Below are positions 32,743-42,532 of a stretch of DNA of 64,000 nucleotides, in pieces. The stretch spans positions 2,046,001 through 2,110,000 of the forward strand of contig NZ_CP143889.1 of NCBI RefSeq assembly GCF_036417355.1, read 5' to 3'. The number at the start of each line of letters is the position of its first letter. The stretch's first letter is position 1. A model generated the notes under the pieces. That model was not told the DNA's origin and made no database searches. It saw only the letters and a program-made list of their open reading frames with translations. The position numbers were made by a program, and so were the translations under genes. The stretch is from Akkermansia sp. RCC_12PD (GTDB lineage: Bacteria > Verrucomicrobiota > Verrucomicrobiia > Verrucomicrobiales > Akkermansiaceae).

Positions 32743-34125
32743 ATGCGCCACGATACGACAGACAAACCCAAGGGACACCGCAATTACATCATCATTGCCT
32801 GTGATGTCCTTCTTTTCCTGGCCATGCTCAAGTGGCTTCCCGTGGAGCCTCAGATAGCCAAGGGGCTTGCCGTGCTGACGTTCATCGGCATCCTGTGGCT
32901 GACGGAGGCTTTGCATGTGACCGTAACTGCCCTGCTGGTGCCTGTTCTGGCCATGTTCATGGGCATTCTGCCGGGTGCCAGGGCGCTGGCCGGATTTGCG
33001 GACCCCACCATTTTCCTGTTTTTCGGCGGTTTTGCGATAGCGGGGGCTCTGCATGAACAGAAGATAGATTCATGGCTGGCCGGAAAGATACTGACCGTGG
33101 CGCGGGGGAGCCTGGGCATGGCCCTGGTTCTGATTTTCCTGGCGACGGCATTCCTTTCCATGTGGATGTCCAATACGGCCACCGCGGCCATGATGCTGCC
33201 GCTGGTAATCGGCCTGCTGGACCGCATTCCGAAGGAGAAAATCAAGACCACGGCTCCGTTCGCCGTACTGGGTGTGGCCTATAGCGCGTCCATCGGCGGC
33301 ATGGGCACACTGGTGGGCTCTCCTCCCAATGCGATTGCGGCCCATGAGCTTGCCATGGGGTTTGCGGAATGGTTCCGCATTGCGATGCCGATTGTGGCCG
33401 TGTTCGGCGTGTTGGTGTTCTCCCTGATGTACCTGTTTTTCAAGCCCAACCTGAAGCTGCACGTGGATATGGCGCCCGCCATGGACGAGGAACGGCCTTC
33501 CGGCCTGGACGGAAAGCAGATCCGCGTTTTGATCCTGTTTGCTGTGATTGCGGGGTGCTGGATGGGCAGCGGTTTTCTTTCCTCCCTGCTGGGCGGCATT
33601 CCTTCCATGGATACGCTGATTGCCCTGTGCGCCGTGGTGCTGCTGCCCCTGTGCGGCGTCATCAACTGGAGCGGCATTGCCAAAAATACGGACTGGGGTG
33701 TGCTGCTTCTGTTTGGCGGGGGCATTACTCTCAGTACGGTTCTCGTTCAAACGGATGCGGCCAAATTCCTGGCAAACCAGGTTTCCGACCTGGCGATGGG
33801 GCAGAATCCCCTGATCATTCTGCTGATCATCAGCGTTTTTATTACGTCCCTGACGGAGTTTTGTTCCAATACGGCCAGCGCCGCCCTGGTGGCTCCGCTG
33901 ATGGTGACGGTGGCTTCCGCCATGGGAATGTCCGCCACTCCACTGGTGCTTCTGGTAGGCATCGGCGCTTCCTGCGCATTCATGCTCCCCGTATCCACGC
34001 CGCCCAACGCGCTGGCCTTCGCCACGGGGAGAGTCCCCCAGATGTCCATGATCAAGGTCGGCCTGCTGATCAATGTGGTGCTCGTGTTCGTCAAGGCATT
34101 CTGGGCCAGGATATTCTGGATGTAA
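32743..34125 (+). CDS. DASS-family (SLC13) sodium/dicarboxylate or sulfate symporter
   Basis: 460 residues with ~11 hydrophobic segments. The two inverted-repeat halves each carry the Na+/substrate motif: SNTATAAMMLPLVIGLLDR near residue 145 and CSNTASAALVAPLMVTV near 370. Helical hairpins GGMGTLVGSPPNAIA and PVSTPPNALAFATG are typical of VcINDY-like transporters. Family members import succinate, fumarate, malate or citrate with Na+; sulfate is less likely without cys genes nearby. Succinate fits the propionate operon elsewhere in the window, but that link is inference. Confidence 0.88.
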   Translation: MRHDTTDKPKGHRNYIIIACDVLLFLAMLKWLPVEPQIAKGLAVLTFIGILWLTEALHVTVTALLVPVLAMFMGILPGARALAGFADPTIFLFFGGFAIAGALHEQKIDSWLAGKILTVARGSLGMALVLIFLATAFLSMWMSNTATAAMMLPLVIGLLDRIPKEKIKTTAPFAVLGVAYSASIGGMGTLVGSPPNAIAAHELAMGFAEWFRIAMPIVAVFGVLVFSLMYLFFKPNLKLHVDMAPAMDEERPSGLDGKQIRVLILFAVIAGCWMGSGFLSSLLGGIPSMDTLIALCAVVLLPLCGVINWSGIAKNTDWGVLLLFGGGITLSTVLVQTDAAKFLANQVSDLAMGQNPLIILLIISVFITSLTEFCSNTASAALVAPLMVTVASAMGMSATPLVLLVGIGASCAFMLPVSTPPNALAFATGRVPQMSMIKVGLLINVVLVFVKAFWARIFWM

Positions 34126-34199
34126 CGCCGCCGGAAGGAGAAAATGGCCGGTTTCATGGGGCCTTCCGTTCTATCCGGGAGTGTTGTCCTACACCCTTT

Positions 34200-37100
34200 T
34201 CATGAGGCCTTTTCCTGCCGTTCCAGAGCGGCCTTCTTGTCCAGTTTGGCCAGTTTGGCGATCAGGTAGAAGAAGGAGGGAATGAAGAAAACGCCGATAA
34301 AGACGGCCGTAATCATCCCCCCGATCACGCCGATGCCCACCACCTGCCGCGCCGCCGCTCCCGCGCCCGTGGCCAGGGCCAAAGGAAGACAGCCCATGAT
34401 GAAGGCGATGCTGGTCATCAGGATGGGCCGCAAACGGATTCTGGCCGCATCCAGGGTAGAGGTGAGCAGGTCTTTCCCCTGTTTGAGTTCCAGCACGGCG
34501 AATTCCACGATGAGGATGGCGTTTTTCGCCGCCAGGGCAATCAGCACGATGAGCCCGATTTCCGAGTAAATGTTCAACTGCTGGCCGAAAATCCACAGCG
34601 CCGCGAAGGCGCCCAGAATGGCGATAGGTGCGGTCATGAACACGGCGACGGGAAGCGACCAGCTTTCATACAGGGAGGCCAGGATCAGGAAAACGAATAT
34701 GGCGGAGGCCGCGAAAATCATGCCGATGGTGATGCCGTGCTGTGCCTGTTTTTCCTGATAGCTCATGCCGGAATAGCCGTAGCCCATGCCTGCGGGCATC
34801 GTCTGGGCAAACACTTCCTCCAGGGCGTTCATGACCTGTCCGGAGGAATAGCCTTCCGCCGGCGTGATGTTAAGCTGGGAACTGTTGAACATGTTCTGGC
34901 GGATCAGGAATTCCGGGGCCCATCCATGCGTGACGTTGATGACGGAGTCCAGAGGCACCGGGTCCCCGTTATTGTTGCGCACGTAGAACATGGAAAGCTT
35001 GTCGATGCTGTCCCGGTACGGGGCGTCCGCCTGCATGTACACCTGCCATTCCTGGCCGTAGATGTTGAAGTTGTTCAGGAAGGTACTCCCCATGTACGCC
35101 TGGATGGTGGCATAAATCTCATCCACATTCATGTTCTGGAGGGTGGCCTGTTCCGTATTGACGTTCAGATTGTATTGAAGGTTGGAGGGAGACATGAAGT
35201 TGCTGATGCCCGCAATTTCCGGCCTTTTCCCGGCCGCCTCGATGAATTTGGATGTATTGGAGGCCAGGAATTCCTCGCCTATGCCCTGGCGGTCTTCCAG
35301 CAGGAAGGTGACGTCCCCGGACGTGCCCACTCCCGGAAGGGGGGGAGGAGGAACCACGTAGGCCATGCCGGAGGAAATTGACGCGTTCAGCTTGCTCTTC
35401 AGCCTGGCGGCGATGGCGTCCGCCGTCATGTCCGGGCCCTTCCGCTGGGACCAGGGCTTCAGGGAAATGAAGAAGAAGGAGTTGGAAGAGCTTTGGACAG
35501 TGCTGATCAGGTTGAAGCCGTTAACGGTGGTGACCACCTCCACACCGGGGTCTTCCCGGATGATCCGTTCCATCTCCGCGGACGTTTTCTCCGTGACATT
35601 CAGGGAGGTGTTGTCCGGCAGCTCCACACCTCCGAACAGATAGCCCTGGTCTTCATTGGGAAGGAAACCGGAGGGGATGAGTTTGGCCAGCGGAAAGAGC
35701 AGGGCGGTCATGGCGGCCAGCAGCAGGATGGACAGCCACATGCGGCGGATCAGCCAGGAGCAGGCATTGACGTACCAGTCCCGCGCCTTGTTGAATCCCT
35801 TGTTGAATATGTTGAAAAAGGGGCCCAGCAGCCAGATGGTGTCTGAATTGCCCGCTTTCAGCAGTCGGGAGGACAGCGCGGGACTGAGGGACAACGCGCA
35901 GAAGGCTGAAATGATGATGGACATGCCGATGGTCACGGCGAACTGCTCAAACAGCTTTCCTGATACGCCGGGGAGCAGCAATGTGGGAACGAACACGCAG
36001 GAAATCACCAGGGCCGTACTGACAATGGGGCCGGATACCTCCCGCATGGCTGCGATGGTGGCCGGCAAGGGCTTTTCTCCGTTGGAAATGTGGTTTTTCA
36101 CCGCTTCCACCACCACGATGGCGTCGTCCACCACCAGGCCGATGGCCAGCACCAGCCCCATCAGGCAGATGGTATTGATGGAAAAGCCGAAGAACGGGAA
36201 GGCGATGAAGGCCCCGACGATGGAGACCGGAACGGCAAATGCCGGGATGAGTGTTCCGCGCCACCCCTGCAGGAAGATGAATACGACCAGGACCACGAGC
36301 CCCAGCGCGATGAGCAGGGTGCTGACAATGTCTTCAATCCCGGCGCGTACGGCCAGGGTGGAATCCAGGGAAACCAGGTAATCCATGTCCGGCGGCAGGT
36401 TGCTTTCCGCCAGAAGGGCCTTGATGTTGTCCACGAGCTGAATGGCGTTTCCGCCCGGCGCTTCGTAAATGCCCAGGGAGGCGGCCGGCATGCCGTTGAC
36501 GGTGGAGCTGAGGCTGTAGGTTTCCGAACCCAGTTCCACGCGGGCGACGTCGCTCACCCGCACGATGGAGCTGCCCTGGCCGCGCACCACGATGTTTTCA
36601 AACTCCTCCACGGTCGTCAGGCGTCCGGGAGCCTTGACGGTAAAGGAAAGCTGCTGGTCCGGCGGAGCGGGCTGGGCGCCTATCTTCCCCGCCGGATTTA
36701 CGGCGTTCTGGGCCTGGACGGCCAGCATGACGTCCCTGGCCGTGATGTTCAGGGCCGCCATTTTTTCCGGATTCAGCCAGATGCGCATGGCGTAGCGGCC
36801 GGAGCCGAAGACCTGGACATCCCCCACTCCGGGGACGCGCTTGATGGCATCCACCATGTTGATGTAGGCGTAGTTGGCCAGCCACAGGCCGTCATAGGTT
36901 CCGTTGGGGGAATAAAAGCTGATGACCAGGGCGGGCAGCCCGCTGGTTTTCCGCAGGGAGATGCCCAGTTCGCTGACTTCCGGCGGAAGCTGGGAGGTGG
37001 CCTGTCCGTAGCGCAGGTAAGAGAGCACCTGGTCCATGTTCGCCTCCGTGCCTGTCTCGAACAGGATCATCATGCTCATCTGCCCGTTGTTGGTGTTGAC

Positions 37101-37340
37101 GGAGGTCATGTAGGACATGCCGTCCACGCCGGACATTTGCTGTTCGATGGGGGAGGCGATGGATTTGACCACCGTCTCGCAGTCGGCCCCGGGATAGGTG
37201 GCCGTCACCTGGATGGAGGGGGGGATGATGTCCGGGTATTCGGAAACGGGGAGGCGCAGAATGGAGAAGGCCCCCAGCAGGACGATGATGATGGAAAGGC
37301 AGAAGGAAAGAATGGGGCGCTTGATGAAGAAGTCGGCCAT
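34200..37340 (-). CDS. RND (HAE1/AcrB-type) multidrug efflux transporter
   Basis: 1046 residues, the normal length. N-terminal FFIKRPILSFCLSIIIVLLG, 12 membrane helices in two repeats with two large periplasmic domains, and TM4 proton-relay aspartates in GLVLAIGLVVDDAIVVVEAV. It pumps hydrophobic compounds out of the periplasm together with the adaptor encoded upstream (37354-38511; gap 13 bp). No outer-membrane TolC-like gene adjoins, so it must use one encoded elsewhere. Confidence 0.93.
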   Translation of the reverse strand: MADFFIKRPILSFCLSIIIVLLGAFSILRLPVSEYPDIIPPSIQVTATYPGADCETVVKSIASPIEQQMSGVDGMSYMTSVNTNNGQMSMMILFETGTEANMDQVLSYLRYGQATSQLPPEVSELGISLRKTSGLPALVISFYSPNGTYDGLWLANYAYINMVDAIKRVPGVGDVQVFGSGRYAMRIWLNPEKMAALNITARDVMLAVQAQNAVNPAGKIGAQPAPPDQQLSFTVKAPGRLTTVEEFENIVVRGQGSSIVRVSDVARVELGSETYSLSSTVNGMPAASLGIYEAPGGNAIQLVDNIKALLAESNLPPDMDYLVSLDSTLAVRAGIEDIVSTLLIALGLVVLVVFIFLQGWRGTLIPAFAVPVSIVGAFIAFPFFGFSINTICLMGLVLAIGLVVDDAIVVVEAVKNHISNGEKPLPATIAAMREVSGPIVSTALVISCVFVPTLLLPGVSGKLFEQFAVTIGMSIIISAFCALSLSPALSSRLLKAGNSDTIWLLGPFFNIFNKGFNKARDWYVNACSWLIRRMWLSILLLAAMTALLFPLAKLIPSGFLPNEDQGYLFGGVELPDNTSLNVTEKTSAEMERIIREDPGVEVVTTVNGFNLISTVQSSSNSFFFISLKPWSQRKGPDMTADAIAARLKSKLNASISSGMAYVVPPPPLPGVGTSGDVTFLLEDRQGIGEEFLASNTSKFIEAAGKRPEIAGISNFMSPSNLQYNLNVNTEQATLQNMNVDEIYATIQAYMGSTFLNNFNIYGQEWQVYMQADAPYRDSIDKLSMFYVRNNNGDPVPLDSVINVTHGWAPEFLIRQNMFNSSQLNITPAEGYSSGQVMNALEEVFAQTMPAGMGYGYSGMSYQEKQAQHGITIGMIFAASAIFVFLILASLYESWSLPVAVFMTAPIAILGAFAALWIFGQQLNIYSEIGLIVLIALAAKNAILIVEFAVLELKQGKDLLTSTLDAARIRLRPILMTSIAFIMGCLPLALATGAGAAARQVVGIGVIGGMITAVFIGVFFIPSFFYLIAKLAKLDKKAALERQEKAS

Positions 37341-37353
37341 GGTGAAAAAGGGC

Positions 37354-38511
37354 TTATTGGTTGGAGGCAGGGACCGCTTTCAGGCGGGCGTCCGGATTCC
37401 GGGTGGCCGCCTCCGCCTGGAGAAGGCCGTCCACGACTACTTTGCTCTGCGGGGTGAGGGAGTCCGGCTTCAGGGGAGTGACCTGCTGCCGTTCCCCGAT
37501 CTGGGCCCCGGCCTGTACGGGGACGATGGAGGGACGGTTGTTTTCATCCAGTGTGACCACGAAGAAGCGGCCCTGCGTGGAAAGAATGGCCTTGGCGGGC
37601 ACCGTCAGCGCATTTTTAACGGTGGCGAGCTGCGCCGTGGCGATGATAAACATGCCGGGCCTCAGCAGGTAGTCCCTGTTGGGAAGGTTGGCCTGCACGC
37701 GGATCGTTCCCGTCTGGGGGTTGAATGCCCGGTCAATGGCTACGACGGTGGCTTGTTCCGGGTAGGTGCTGCCGTCCTTGAGCGTGATATCCAGCTTGCT
37801 GTCCGTGCGGATGCCTTCATCCCCGTTTTTTCCCGCCTGCTGAATCCATTCCTGCTGGGTGACGGCAAAGTTGACGCGGATGGGGTCCACGGAGGAGACG
37901 ATAGCCAGGGCGCCGCTTTCCGGACTGACCAGGTCGCCTATGTTCGTCTTGGAGATGCCGGCGATTCCGTCAAAGGGGGCGTACAGGATGGTGTAGGAAA
38001 GGTTCTTTTTGGCCAGTTCCAGTGCAGCCGTGGCCTCCCTGACCTGGGCTTCCGCAGCGATGGCGGACAGGCGCGTGTCTTCATATTTTTGTTTGGAGAT
38101 GGCGTTTTCCGCCGCCAGCGGCTTGTAAATCTGCAAGTCGTAATTCAACTGCTGCAACTGGGCCTGCGACTGTTCCAGCGTGGCCTGGGCCTTGGTTACC
38201 TGGTCCTTGAAAACGGTATCGTCAATCCGGAAGAGGACTTCCCCCTTTTTCACGACGGCGCCGTTGGAATAGTTCTGCGTTTGCAGGTAGCCCGTTACCT
38301 GCGGCACGATGGAGGCGTTGTCCACCCCGTCCAGATGGCCCACCCAGCTTCCCTTGACGGGAATGTCCATCGCGACCGGATGTTCATACGTAAGCGTGGG
38401 CATTTCAGGAGCCTGCCGTTCCGCTTTTTTACAGCCGGGAAGGAGCAGGCAGGTCAGGGAGAGAAAGGCGGCAAAAACGGAAATAGAGCCCGTCAGGCGT
38501 GTCAAGTCCAT
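37354..38511 (-). CDS. RND periplasmic adaptor (AcrA-type membrane fusion lipoprotein)
   Basis: 385 residues. Lipoprotein signal with LLLPGC (anchor Cys27), then a barrel-sandwich/lipoyl half (GYLQTQNYSNGAVVKKGEVL), an alpha-helical hairpin coiled coil (VTKAQATLEQSQAQLQQLNY ... EAQVREATAALELAKKNL), the second lipoyl half (LSYTILYAPFDGIAG) and beta-barrel/membrane-proximal parts. It joins the RND pump to the outer-membrane channel. Same operon as the pump downstream. Confidence 0.92.
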   Translation of the reverse strand: MDLTRLTGSISVFAAFLSLTCLLLPGCKKAERQAPEMPTLTYEHPVAMDIPVKGSWVGHLDGVDNASIVPQVTGYLQTQNYSNGAVVKKGEVLFRIDDTVFKDQVTKAQATLEQSQAQLQQLNYDLQIYKPLAAENAISKQKYEDTRLSAIAAEAQVREATAALELAKKNLSYTILYAPFDGIAGISKTNIGDLVSPESGALAIVSSVDPIRVNFAVTQQEWIQQAGKNGDEGIRTDSKLDITLKDGSTYPEQATVVAIDRAFNPQTGTIRVQANLPNRDYLLRPGMFIIATAQLATVKNALTVPAKAILSTQGRFFVVTLDENNRPSIVPVQAGAQIGERQQVTPLKPDSLTPQSKVVVDGLLQAEAATRNPDARLKAVPASNQ

Positions 38512-38567
38512 GCATGGATGACACGCCCGGGCTCCAGTTTGTTGAAAGAAGCGCGCCCGGAAGAGGA

Positions 38568-38602
38568 CCGCATCCGTGTCATGCCGGAGGACACGGATGC
38601 GG
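38568..38602. repeat. Perfect 13-bp inverted repeat upstream of the RND operon
   Basis: CCGCATCCGTGTC (38568-38580) and GACACGGATGCGG (38590-38602) with a 9-nt loop. It lies 20 bp after the P-ATPase stop (minus strand) and 57 bp before the adaptor start. No T run follows on either strand, so it is more likely an operator or RNA hairpin than a simple terminator. Confidence 0.75.
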
Positions 38603-38622
38603 AACAGCGGGCTGGATGCCGT

Positions 38623-41373
38623 TCAAGAACGGGGTTTTTCCGGCGTCAGGGCTCGGAATAGTTCCCCGGCCCACAGGACGATGGAGGTGCCCCCCAGAAT
38701 GAGGCCCCAGTCCGTCCAGCTCAGCGGGACGACGTTGAACATTTTCCCGCCGAAGGTGACGATGACGTATTGCCCCGCCAGGATGAGGAACGCTACCAGG
38801 CCGAATCCGCCCATGCTGGCCCCCATGCGTGAAAAGGCGCTTCTGTTTGTATTGAATGCCTTGGCGTTAAACATGTTCCAGAATTGGAGAAGCACGAAGA
38901 TGGTGAAGAACAGGGAAAGTTCGTAAGGTGTCAGTTCATGTTCTGGGGATGAAAAGTCCAGGTAGCTTCCCAAATAGCCGGAGACGCTGAACTGTGCCAG
39001 GCTGGTGATGTCCGTATGCTTGAAGTACTGGAGAAGCCCGAACAGAAAGGCCACGAACAGAAAGCCCACGCCCAGGATGTCCCTGCCCATGGGGCGGGTG
39101 ATGATGTGGTCCGTGGCCTTGCGCGGCGGGTCCTGCATCACGCGTTCGTCCGGCGGCAGGGAGGCCAGAGCCAGGGCGGCGAAAGTATCCATGATCAGGT
39201 TCACCCACAGCATTTGCGTAACGGTGAGGGGGGATTCCGTTCCCAGAAAGGCGCCGATAAGTACGATGAGGCAGGCCGCCACGTTGATAGTCATCTGGAA
39301 CACGATGAACCGCTGAATGTTCCGATACAGGGAACGGCCCCACATGACGGCACGGGAAATACTCATGAAGGAGTTGTCCAGAATGGTGATGGCGCTGGCC
39401 TCCTTGGCGACGGTGGTGCCGTCCCCCATGGAAAGGCCCACTTGGGCGGCGTTCAGCGCGGGGGCGTCATTGGTGCCGTCCCCGGTGACAGCCACCACCT
39501 GGCCTTTCTGCTGGAGCAGTTTCACCAGGCGTTCCTTGTCCATGGGCCTGGCGCGGCACATGATTTTGAGGTCCATCACGTGGTCCAGCAATTTTCCGTC
39601 CGGCGTCTGTTCAAATTCCACACCCGTCATTAGACGGTCCGGTGTGTCCGCTTCCGTCCACAGGCCGATCTGGCGGCCGATTTCCCGTGCGGTGCCCGGC
39701 GTGTCTCCCGTGACGATCTTGATGCTGATTCCGGCATCCATGCAGTCCTTCACGGCCTGCGGAACGTCGTCTCTGACGGGGTCGGAAATGGCGGTGATGC
39801 CCAGGTAAACCAGATCATGCCTGGCCAGTTTTCCATCTTGGAACACGGGGGCGTCATCATCCAGAATACGGTAGGCAAAGCCCAGCGTGCGCATGGCTTG
39901 GTTCTGGTAGGCCAGCAATTGTTCCTCAATGGCAGGGCGCATGGCGGCGGCGTCTGTTTCACCGTCCGGCGTGCGCACTGTGGCGCAGTTTCCCAGCACG
40001 ATTTCCGGCGCGCCCTTCACATACAGTACTTTTTTACCCAGCAGGGGAGAGTCCACAACGGTGGCCATGTATTTGCGTTCCGTGGAGAAAGTGAGCTGTT
40101 CCAGAACGCGCGCGTTTTCCCGCAGGTCCAGGTAGTTTACTCCCTGGCCGTGCAGCCAGAGCAGCAGGGCGCCTTCTGTAGGGTTACCCAGGGCCTTGAT
40201 TTGGCCGGGATCCGAATAATCCAGGAAAGCGGTGGAATTGACGGCAATGCCTTCCCGGATCAGGTTCCCCAGTTCGTCCTCCGCCGGGAGGGCGTCTCCC
40301 AGACCGTAGAAATTAGCCTTGTAGACATTCATCTGGTTGCGCGTCAGGGTGCCGGTTTTGTCCGTGCAGATGACGGTGGTGGCCCCCATGGTCTCGCAGG
40401 CGTGCATTTTGCGCACCAGGTTGTTGGCTTTCAGCATGCTTTTCATGCTGAGGGCCAGGCTCAGCGTGACGCTCATGGGCAGCCCCTCCGGCACCGTCAC
40501 CACGATTACCGTGACGGCGATCATGATGGTGTTCAGAATGTAGCTGCCCGCGGCCAGCCAGTCCACCGAGCTTTCCAGATGGGTAAAGTACAGGGTAAGG
40601 CGGCCAATAATGATGAGGGCGGCAATGGCGTAACTGGCCCAGGTGATCAGGTCGCCCAGCCGGGAAAGCTGGCGGTTCAGAGGCGTTTCCACCTTGTTGT
40701 CTATCTGGGAGCCTTCGTAAACCTTGCCGTATTCCGTTTTGTCCCCCACGGCCGTCACTTCCATAATGCCGTGGCCGTCCACCACGGTTGTTCCCTTCAG
40801 GACGTGGTTGGAGGGATAGGTGGCGTCCGGCTTGAATTCGGCTTCCACCGTAGTTTTGCTGATGAGGGGCTCTCCGGTCAGCGTGGATTCGTTGACCTGA
40901 AGGGAAACGGCATCCAGAAGAACGCCGTCCGCAGGGACTTCCTCCCCGGTGTTCAGGACGACCACGTCTCCAACCACCACGTCGCGGCGCGGAATTTCGC
41001 AGATATTGCCGCCGCGGATGGCTTGCACCATCGTGTCGTCGTTGACCTGGTTCAGGATTTCAAATTTTTTGTTGGCGCTTACCTCAAAAGCAAAGCCTAC
41101 GCAGGTGGCCAGCAGAATGGCCACCAGAATGCCGACAGGTTCCAGAAAGACGCTTGCCGGTTCCGCCCCGGAGAAAAATTGGTAACAGGCCACGCCTACG
41201 GACAGGACCAGGGCTACGAGGAGTATCTTGATGATGGGGTCGGAGAATTTTTCCAGAAACTGCTTCCACAGAGGTTCTTTTTCAGGGGGAGTCAGGATAT
41301 TGACGCCGTATTTGTCACGGTTTTCCAGAACCTGCTTTTCCGTGAGCCCCTGGTAATGTGCTGTATTCTTCAT
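38623..41373 (-). CDS. P-type ATPase, calcium-transporting (IIB/PMCA-like)
   Basis: 916 residues. P-ATPase landmarks: actuator LTGEPLISK (TGE), M4 motif PEGLPMSVTLSLALSM as in calcium pumps, phosphorylation site CTDKTGTLTRNQM, nucleotide-binding TFSTERKYMATVV and KGAPE, hinge VTGDGTNDAPALNAAQVGLS. Ten membrane helices are expected. The PEGLP in M4 and overall order match plasma-membrane-type Ca2+ ATPases that export calcium to the periplasm; the C-terminal calmodulin tail of eukaryotic PMCA is absent. Ion specificity is inferred from family motifs. Confidence 0.88.
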   Translation of the reverse strand: MKNTAHYQGLTEKQVLENRDKYGVNILTPPEKEPLWKQFLEKFSDPIIKILLVALVLSVGVACYQFFSGAEPASVFLEPVGILVAILLATCVGFAFEVSANKKFEILNQVNDDTMVQAIRGGNICEIPRRDVVVGDVVVLNTGEEVPADGVLLDAVSLQVNESTLTGEPLISKTTVEAEFKPDATYPSNHVLKGTTVVDGHGIMEVTAVGDKTEYGKVYEGSQIDNKVETPLNRQLSRLGDLITWASYAIAALIIIGRLTLYFTHLESSVDWLAAGSYILNTIMIAVTVIVVTVPEGLPMSVTLSLALSMKSMLKANNLVRKMHACETMGATTVICTDKTGTLTRNQMNVYKANFYGLGDALPAEDELGNLIREGIAVNSTAFLDYSDPGQIKALGNPTEGALLLWLHGQGVNYLDLRENARVLEQLTFSTERKYMATVVDSPLLGKKVLYVKGAPEIVLGNCATVRTPDGETDAAAMRPAIEEQLLAYQNQAMRTLGFAYRILDDDAPVFQDGKLARHDLVYLGITAISDPVRDDVPQAVKDCMDAGISIKIVTGDTPGTAREIGRQIGLWTEADTPDRLMTGVEFEQTPDGKLLDHVMDLKIMCRARPMDKERLVKLLQQKGQVVAVTGDGTNDAPALNAAQVGLSMGDGTTVAKEASAITILDNSFMSISRAVMWGRSLYRNIQRFIVFQMTINVAACLIVLIGAFLGTESPLTVTQMLWVNLIMDTFAALALASLPPDERVMQDPPRKATDHIITRPMGRDILGVGFLFVAFLFGLLQYFKHTDITSLAQFSVSGYLGSYLDFSSPEHELTPYELSLFFTIFVLLQFWNMFNAKAFNTNRSAFSRMGASMGGFGLVAFLILAGQYVIVTFGGKMFNVVPLSWTDWGLILGGTSIVLWAGELFRALTPEKPRS

Positions 41374-41506
41374 GTCCGGAACGCCTGTTTACCCGATTCT
41401 GCTCCGGGATGGAAGTACATAGGGCGCTTTGAAGGGACTATGACGAGAGTTTTTACGGCACAGGCCCCTCCTCCGGGTATATTCTGAATTGCAGACTTGA
41501 CTTTGA

Positions 41507-42191
41507 ATGTGTTCCAGCGATTCTGATGAACCTATGTGGAACGATCTCTGCCATGGCTTCTCCATTCTTTCCGCCGCTTTTGCGATCGCCTGCCGGTCGT
41601 GGGGGTTCTGGATGTCCGTAGGCAGCGTGGCAGGGCTGGCCGCGGTTTACGTGTGGTGGAGGCGGAGGATGGTGCTGTGGGCTTTTTTCCTGGCTCTCCT
41701 GTTCCCTTTGGTCGTAGTGGGGATCGTCTGTTACAAGCTGATGGACAGGGACAGTTTTTTGTGCGTGGCGCAGCCGGAGGTCAAATCCCTGGCAGGCGTG
41801 TATAAAGTGGAATCCACTCCCCGCGAGCGGTGGTTTTCCCGCCCGGTGGAGCTGAACCGTTTTTTTCCAGGTCAGTTCATCCACCATCCAGCTCCATGAA
41901 GACGGAAGCTGCGAGATTTCCTCCTTTCCCCGCCGGGAATCCTGGGGATGGTGGATATCACAAACGGAGAACAGGGACGATTTGTCCGTGCTGGAGGAGG
42001 ATCTCGTCTCCACCCACCGGGGCTCCTGGTCCCTGACGCAAAACGGGGGATATTACGCCGTATCCATTTCCTGCCCTCCCGGAAACGGCTATACGCTTTA
42101 CCTGGGCGGGGAGAATGCGCAATGCCTGGTGATGCCCGTCAATCCCTCCAATCCCATGGAGGCGATAACGTTCGAGAAGGTAGGGCGGTGA
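41507..42191 (+). pseudogene. Frameshifted membrane-protein gene (T7 run at 41860)
   Basis: The first frame starts at 41507, encodes two membrane helices (residues ~15-50 and 58-76) and an extracytoplasmic stretch (VAQPEVKSLAGVYKVESTPR), then runs into an unrelated tail ending at 41899. Reading in the next frame from the seven-T run at 41860-41866 gives a continuous, protein-like sequence (VSSSTIQLHEDGSCEISSF ... NGGYYAVSISCPPGNG) to the stop at 42191. One extra T thus separates two halves of one gene. It could be a true pseudogene, a slippage-controlled gene or a sequencing error. Function unknown. Confidence 0.7.
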
Positions 42192-42532
42192 TAGGCAGCC
42201 TGGGAGGAAACGGGAGCGGTTGGGAAAAAACTTGGCACCGTATCCGTTTTTTCCGTTTGATGGCTTTTTACGACGGGATTCGTCCCCTCTTTTTGGGGGC
42301 GGGAGAGGCGCCTCACGTTAACAATATTGCCAGTTTAATACTCGGAAGAATGGCGGCTTCCATGCCCGTAAACGGGGCCCGGTTTGGCTCGCTTGCCTTG
42401 CGGGCTTCGTCCCGCACAGTCCGGACGACCGGATGAATAGCCGGTTTTCCGGCCTTGACGGTTGATAAGTTTCCGCAGCGCCGCGAATGGAAACGGTTCG
42501 TAAGCTGTTCCGCGGCTCCGGAAATCCGGAAG
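42192..42532. other. Intergenic region, no gene seen
   Basis: 340 bp between the frameshifted gene and the convergent GH36-like gene. No frame with protein-like composition, no tRNA. A GC-rich imperfect hairpin (TTGCGGGCTTCGTCCCGCAC near 42400) is present but lacks a T run. Confidence 0.45.

Noticed and set aside
39817-41487. A 556-codon plus-strand frame opposite the P-type ATPase, and similar long shadows at 7640-9316, 36090-37457, 59053-60702
   Set aside because: All are antisense to clearly identified genes and show no family likeness.
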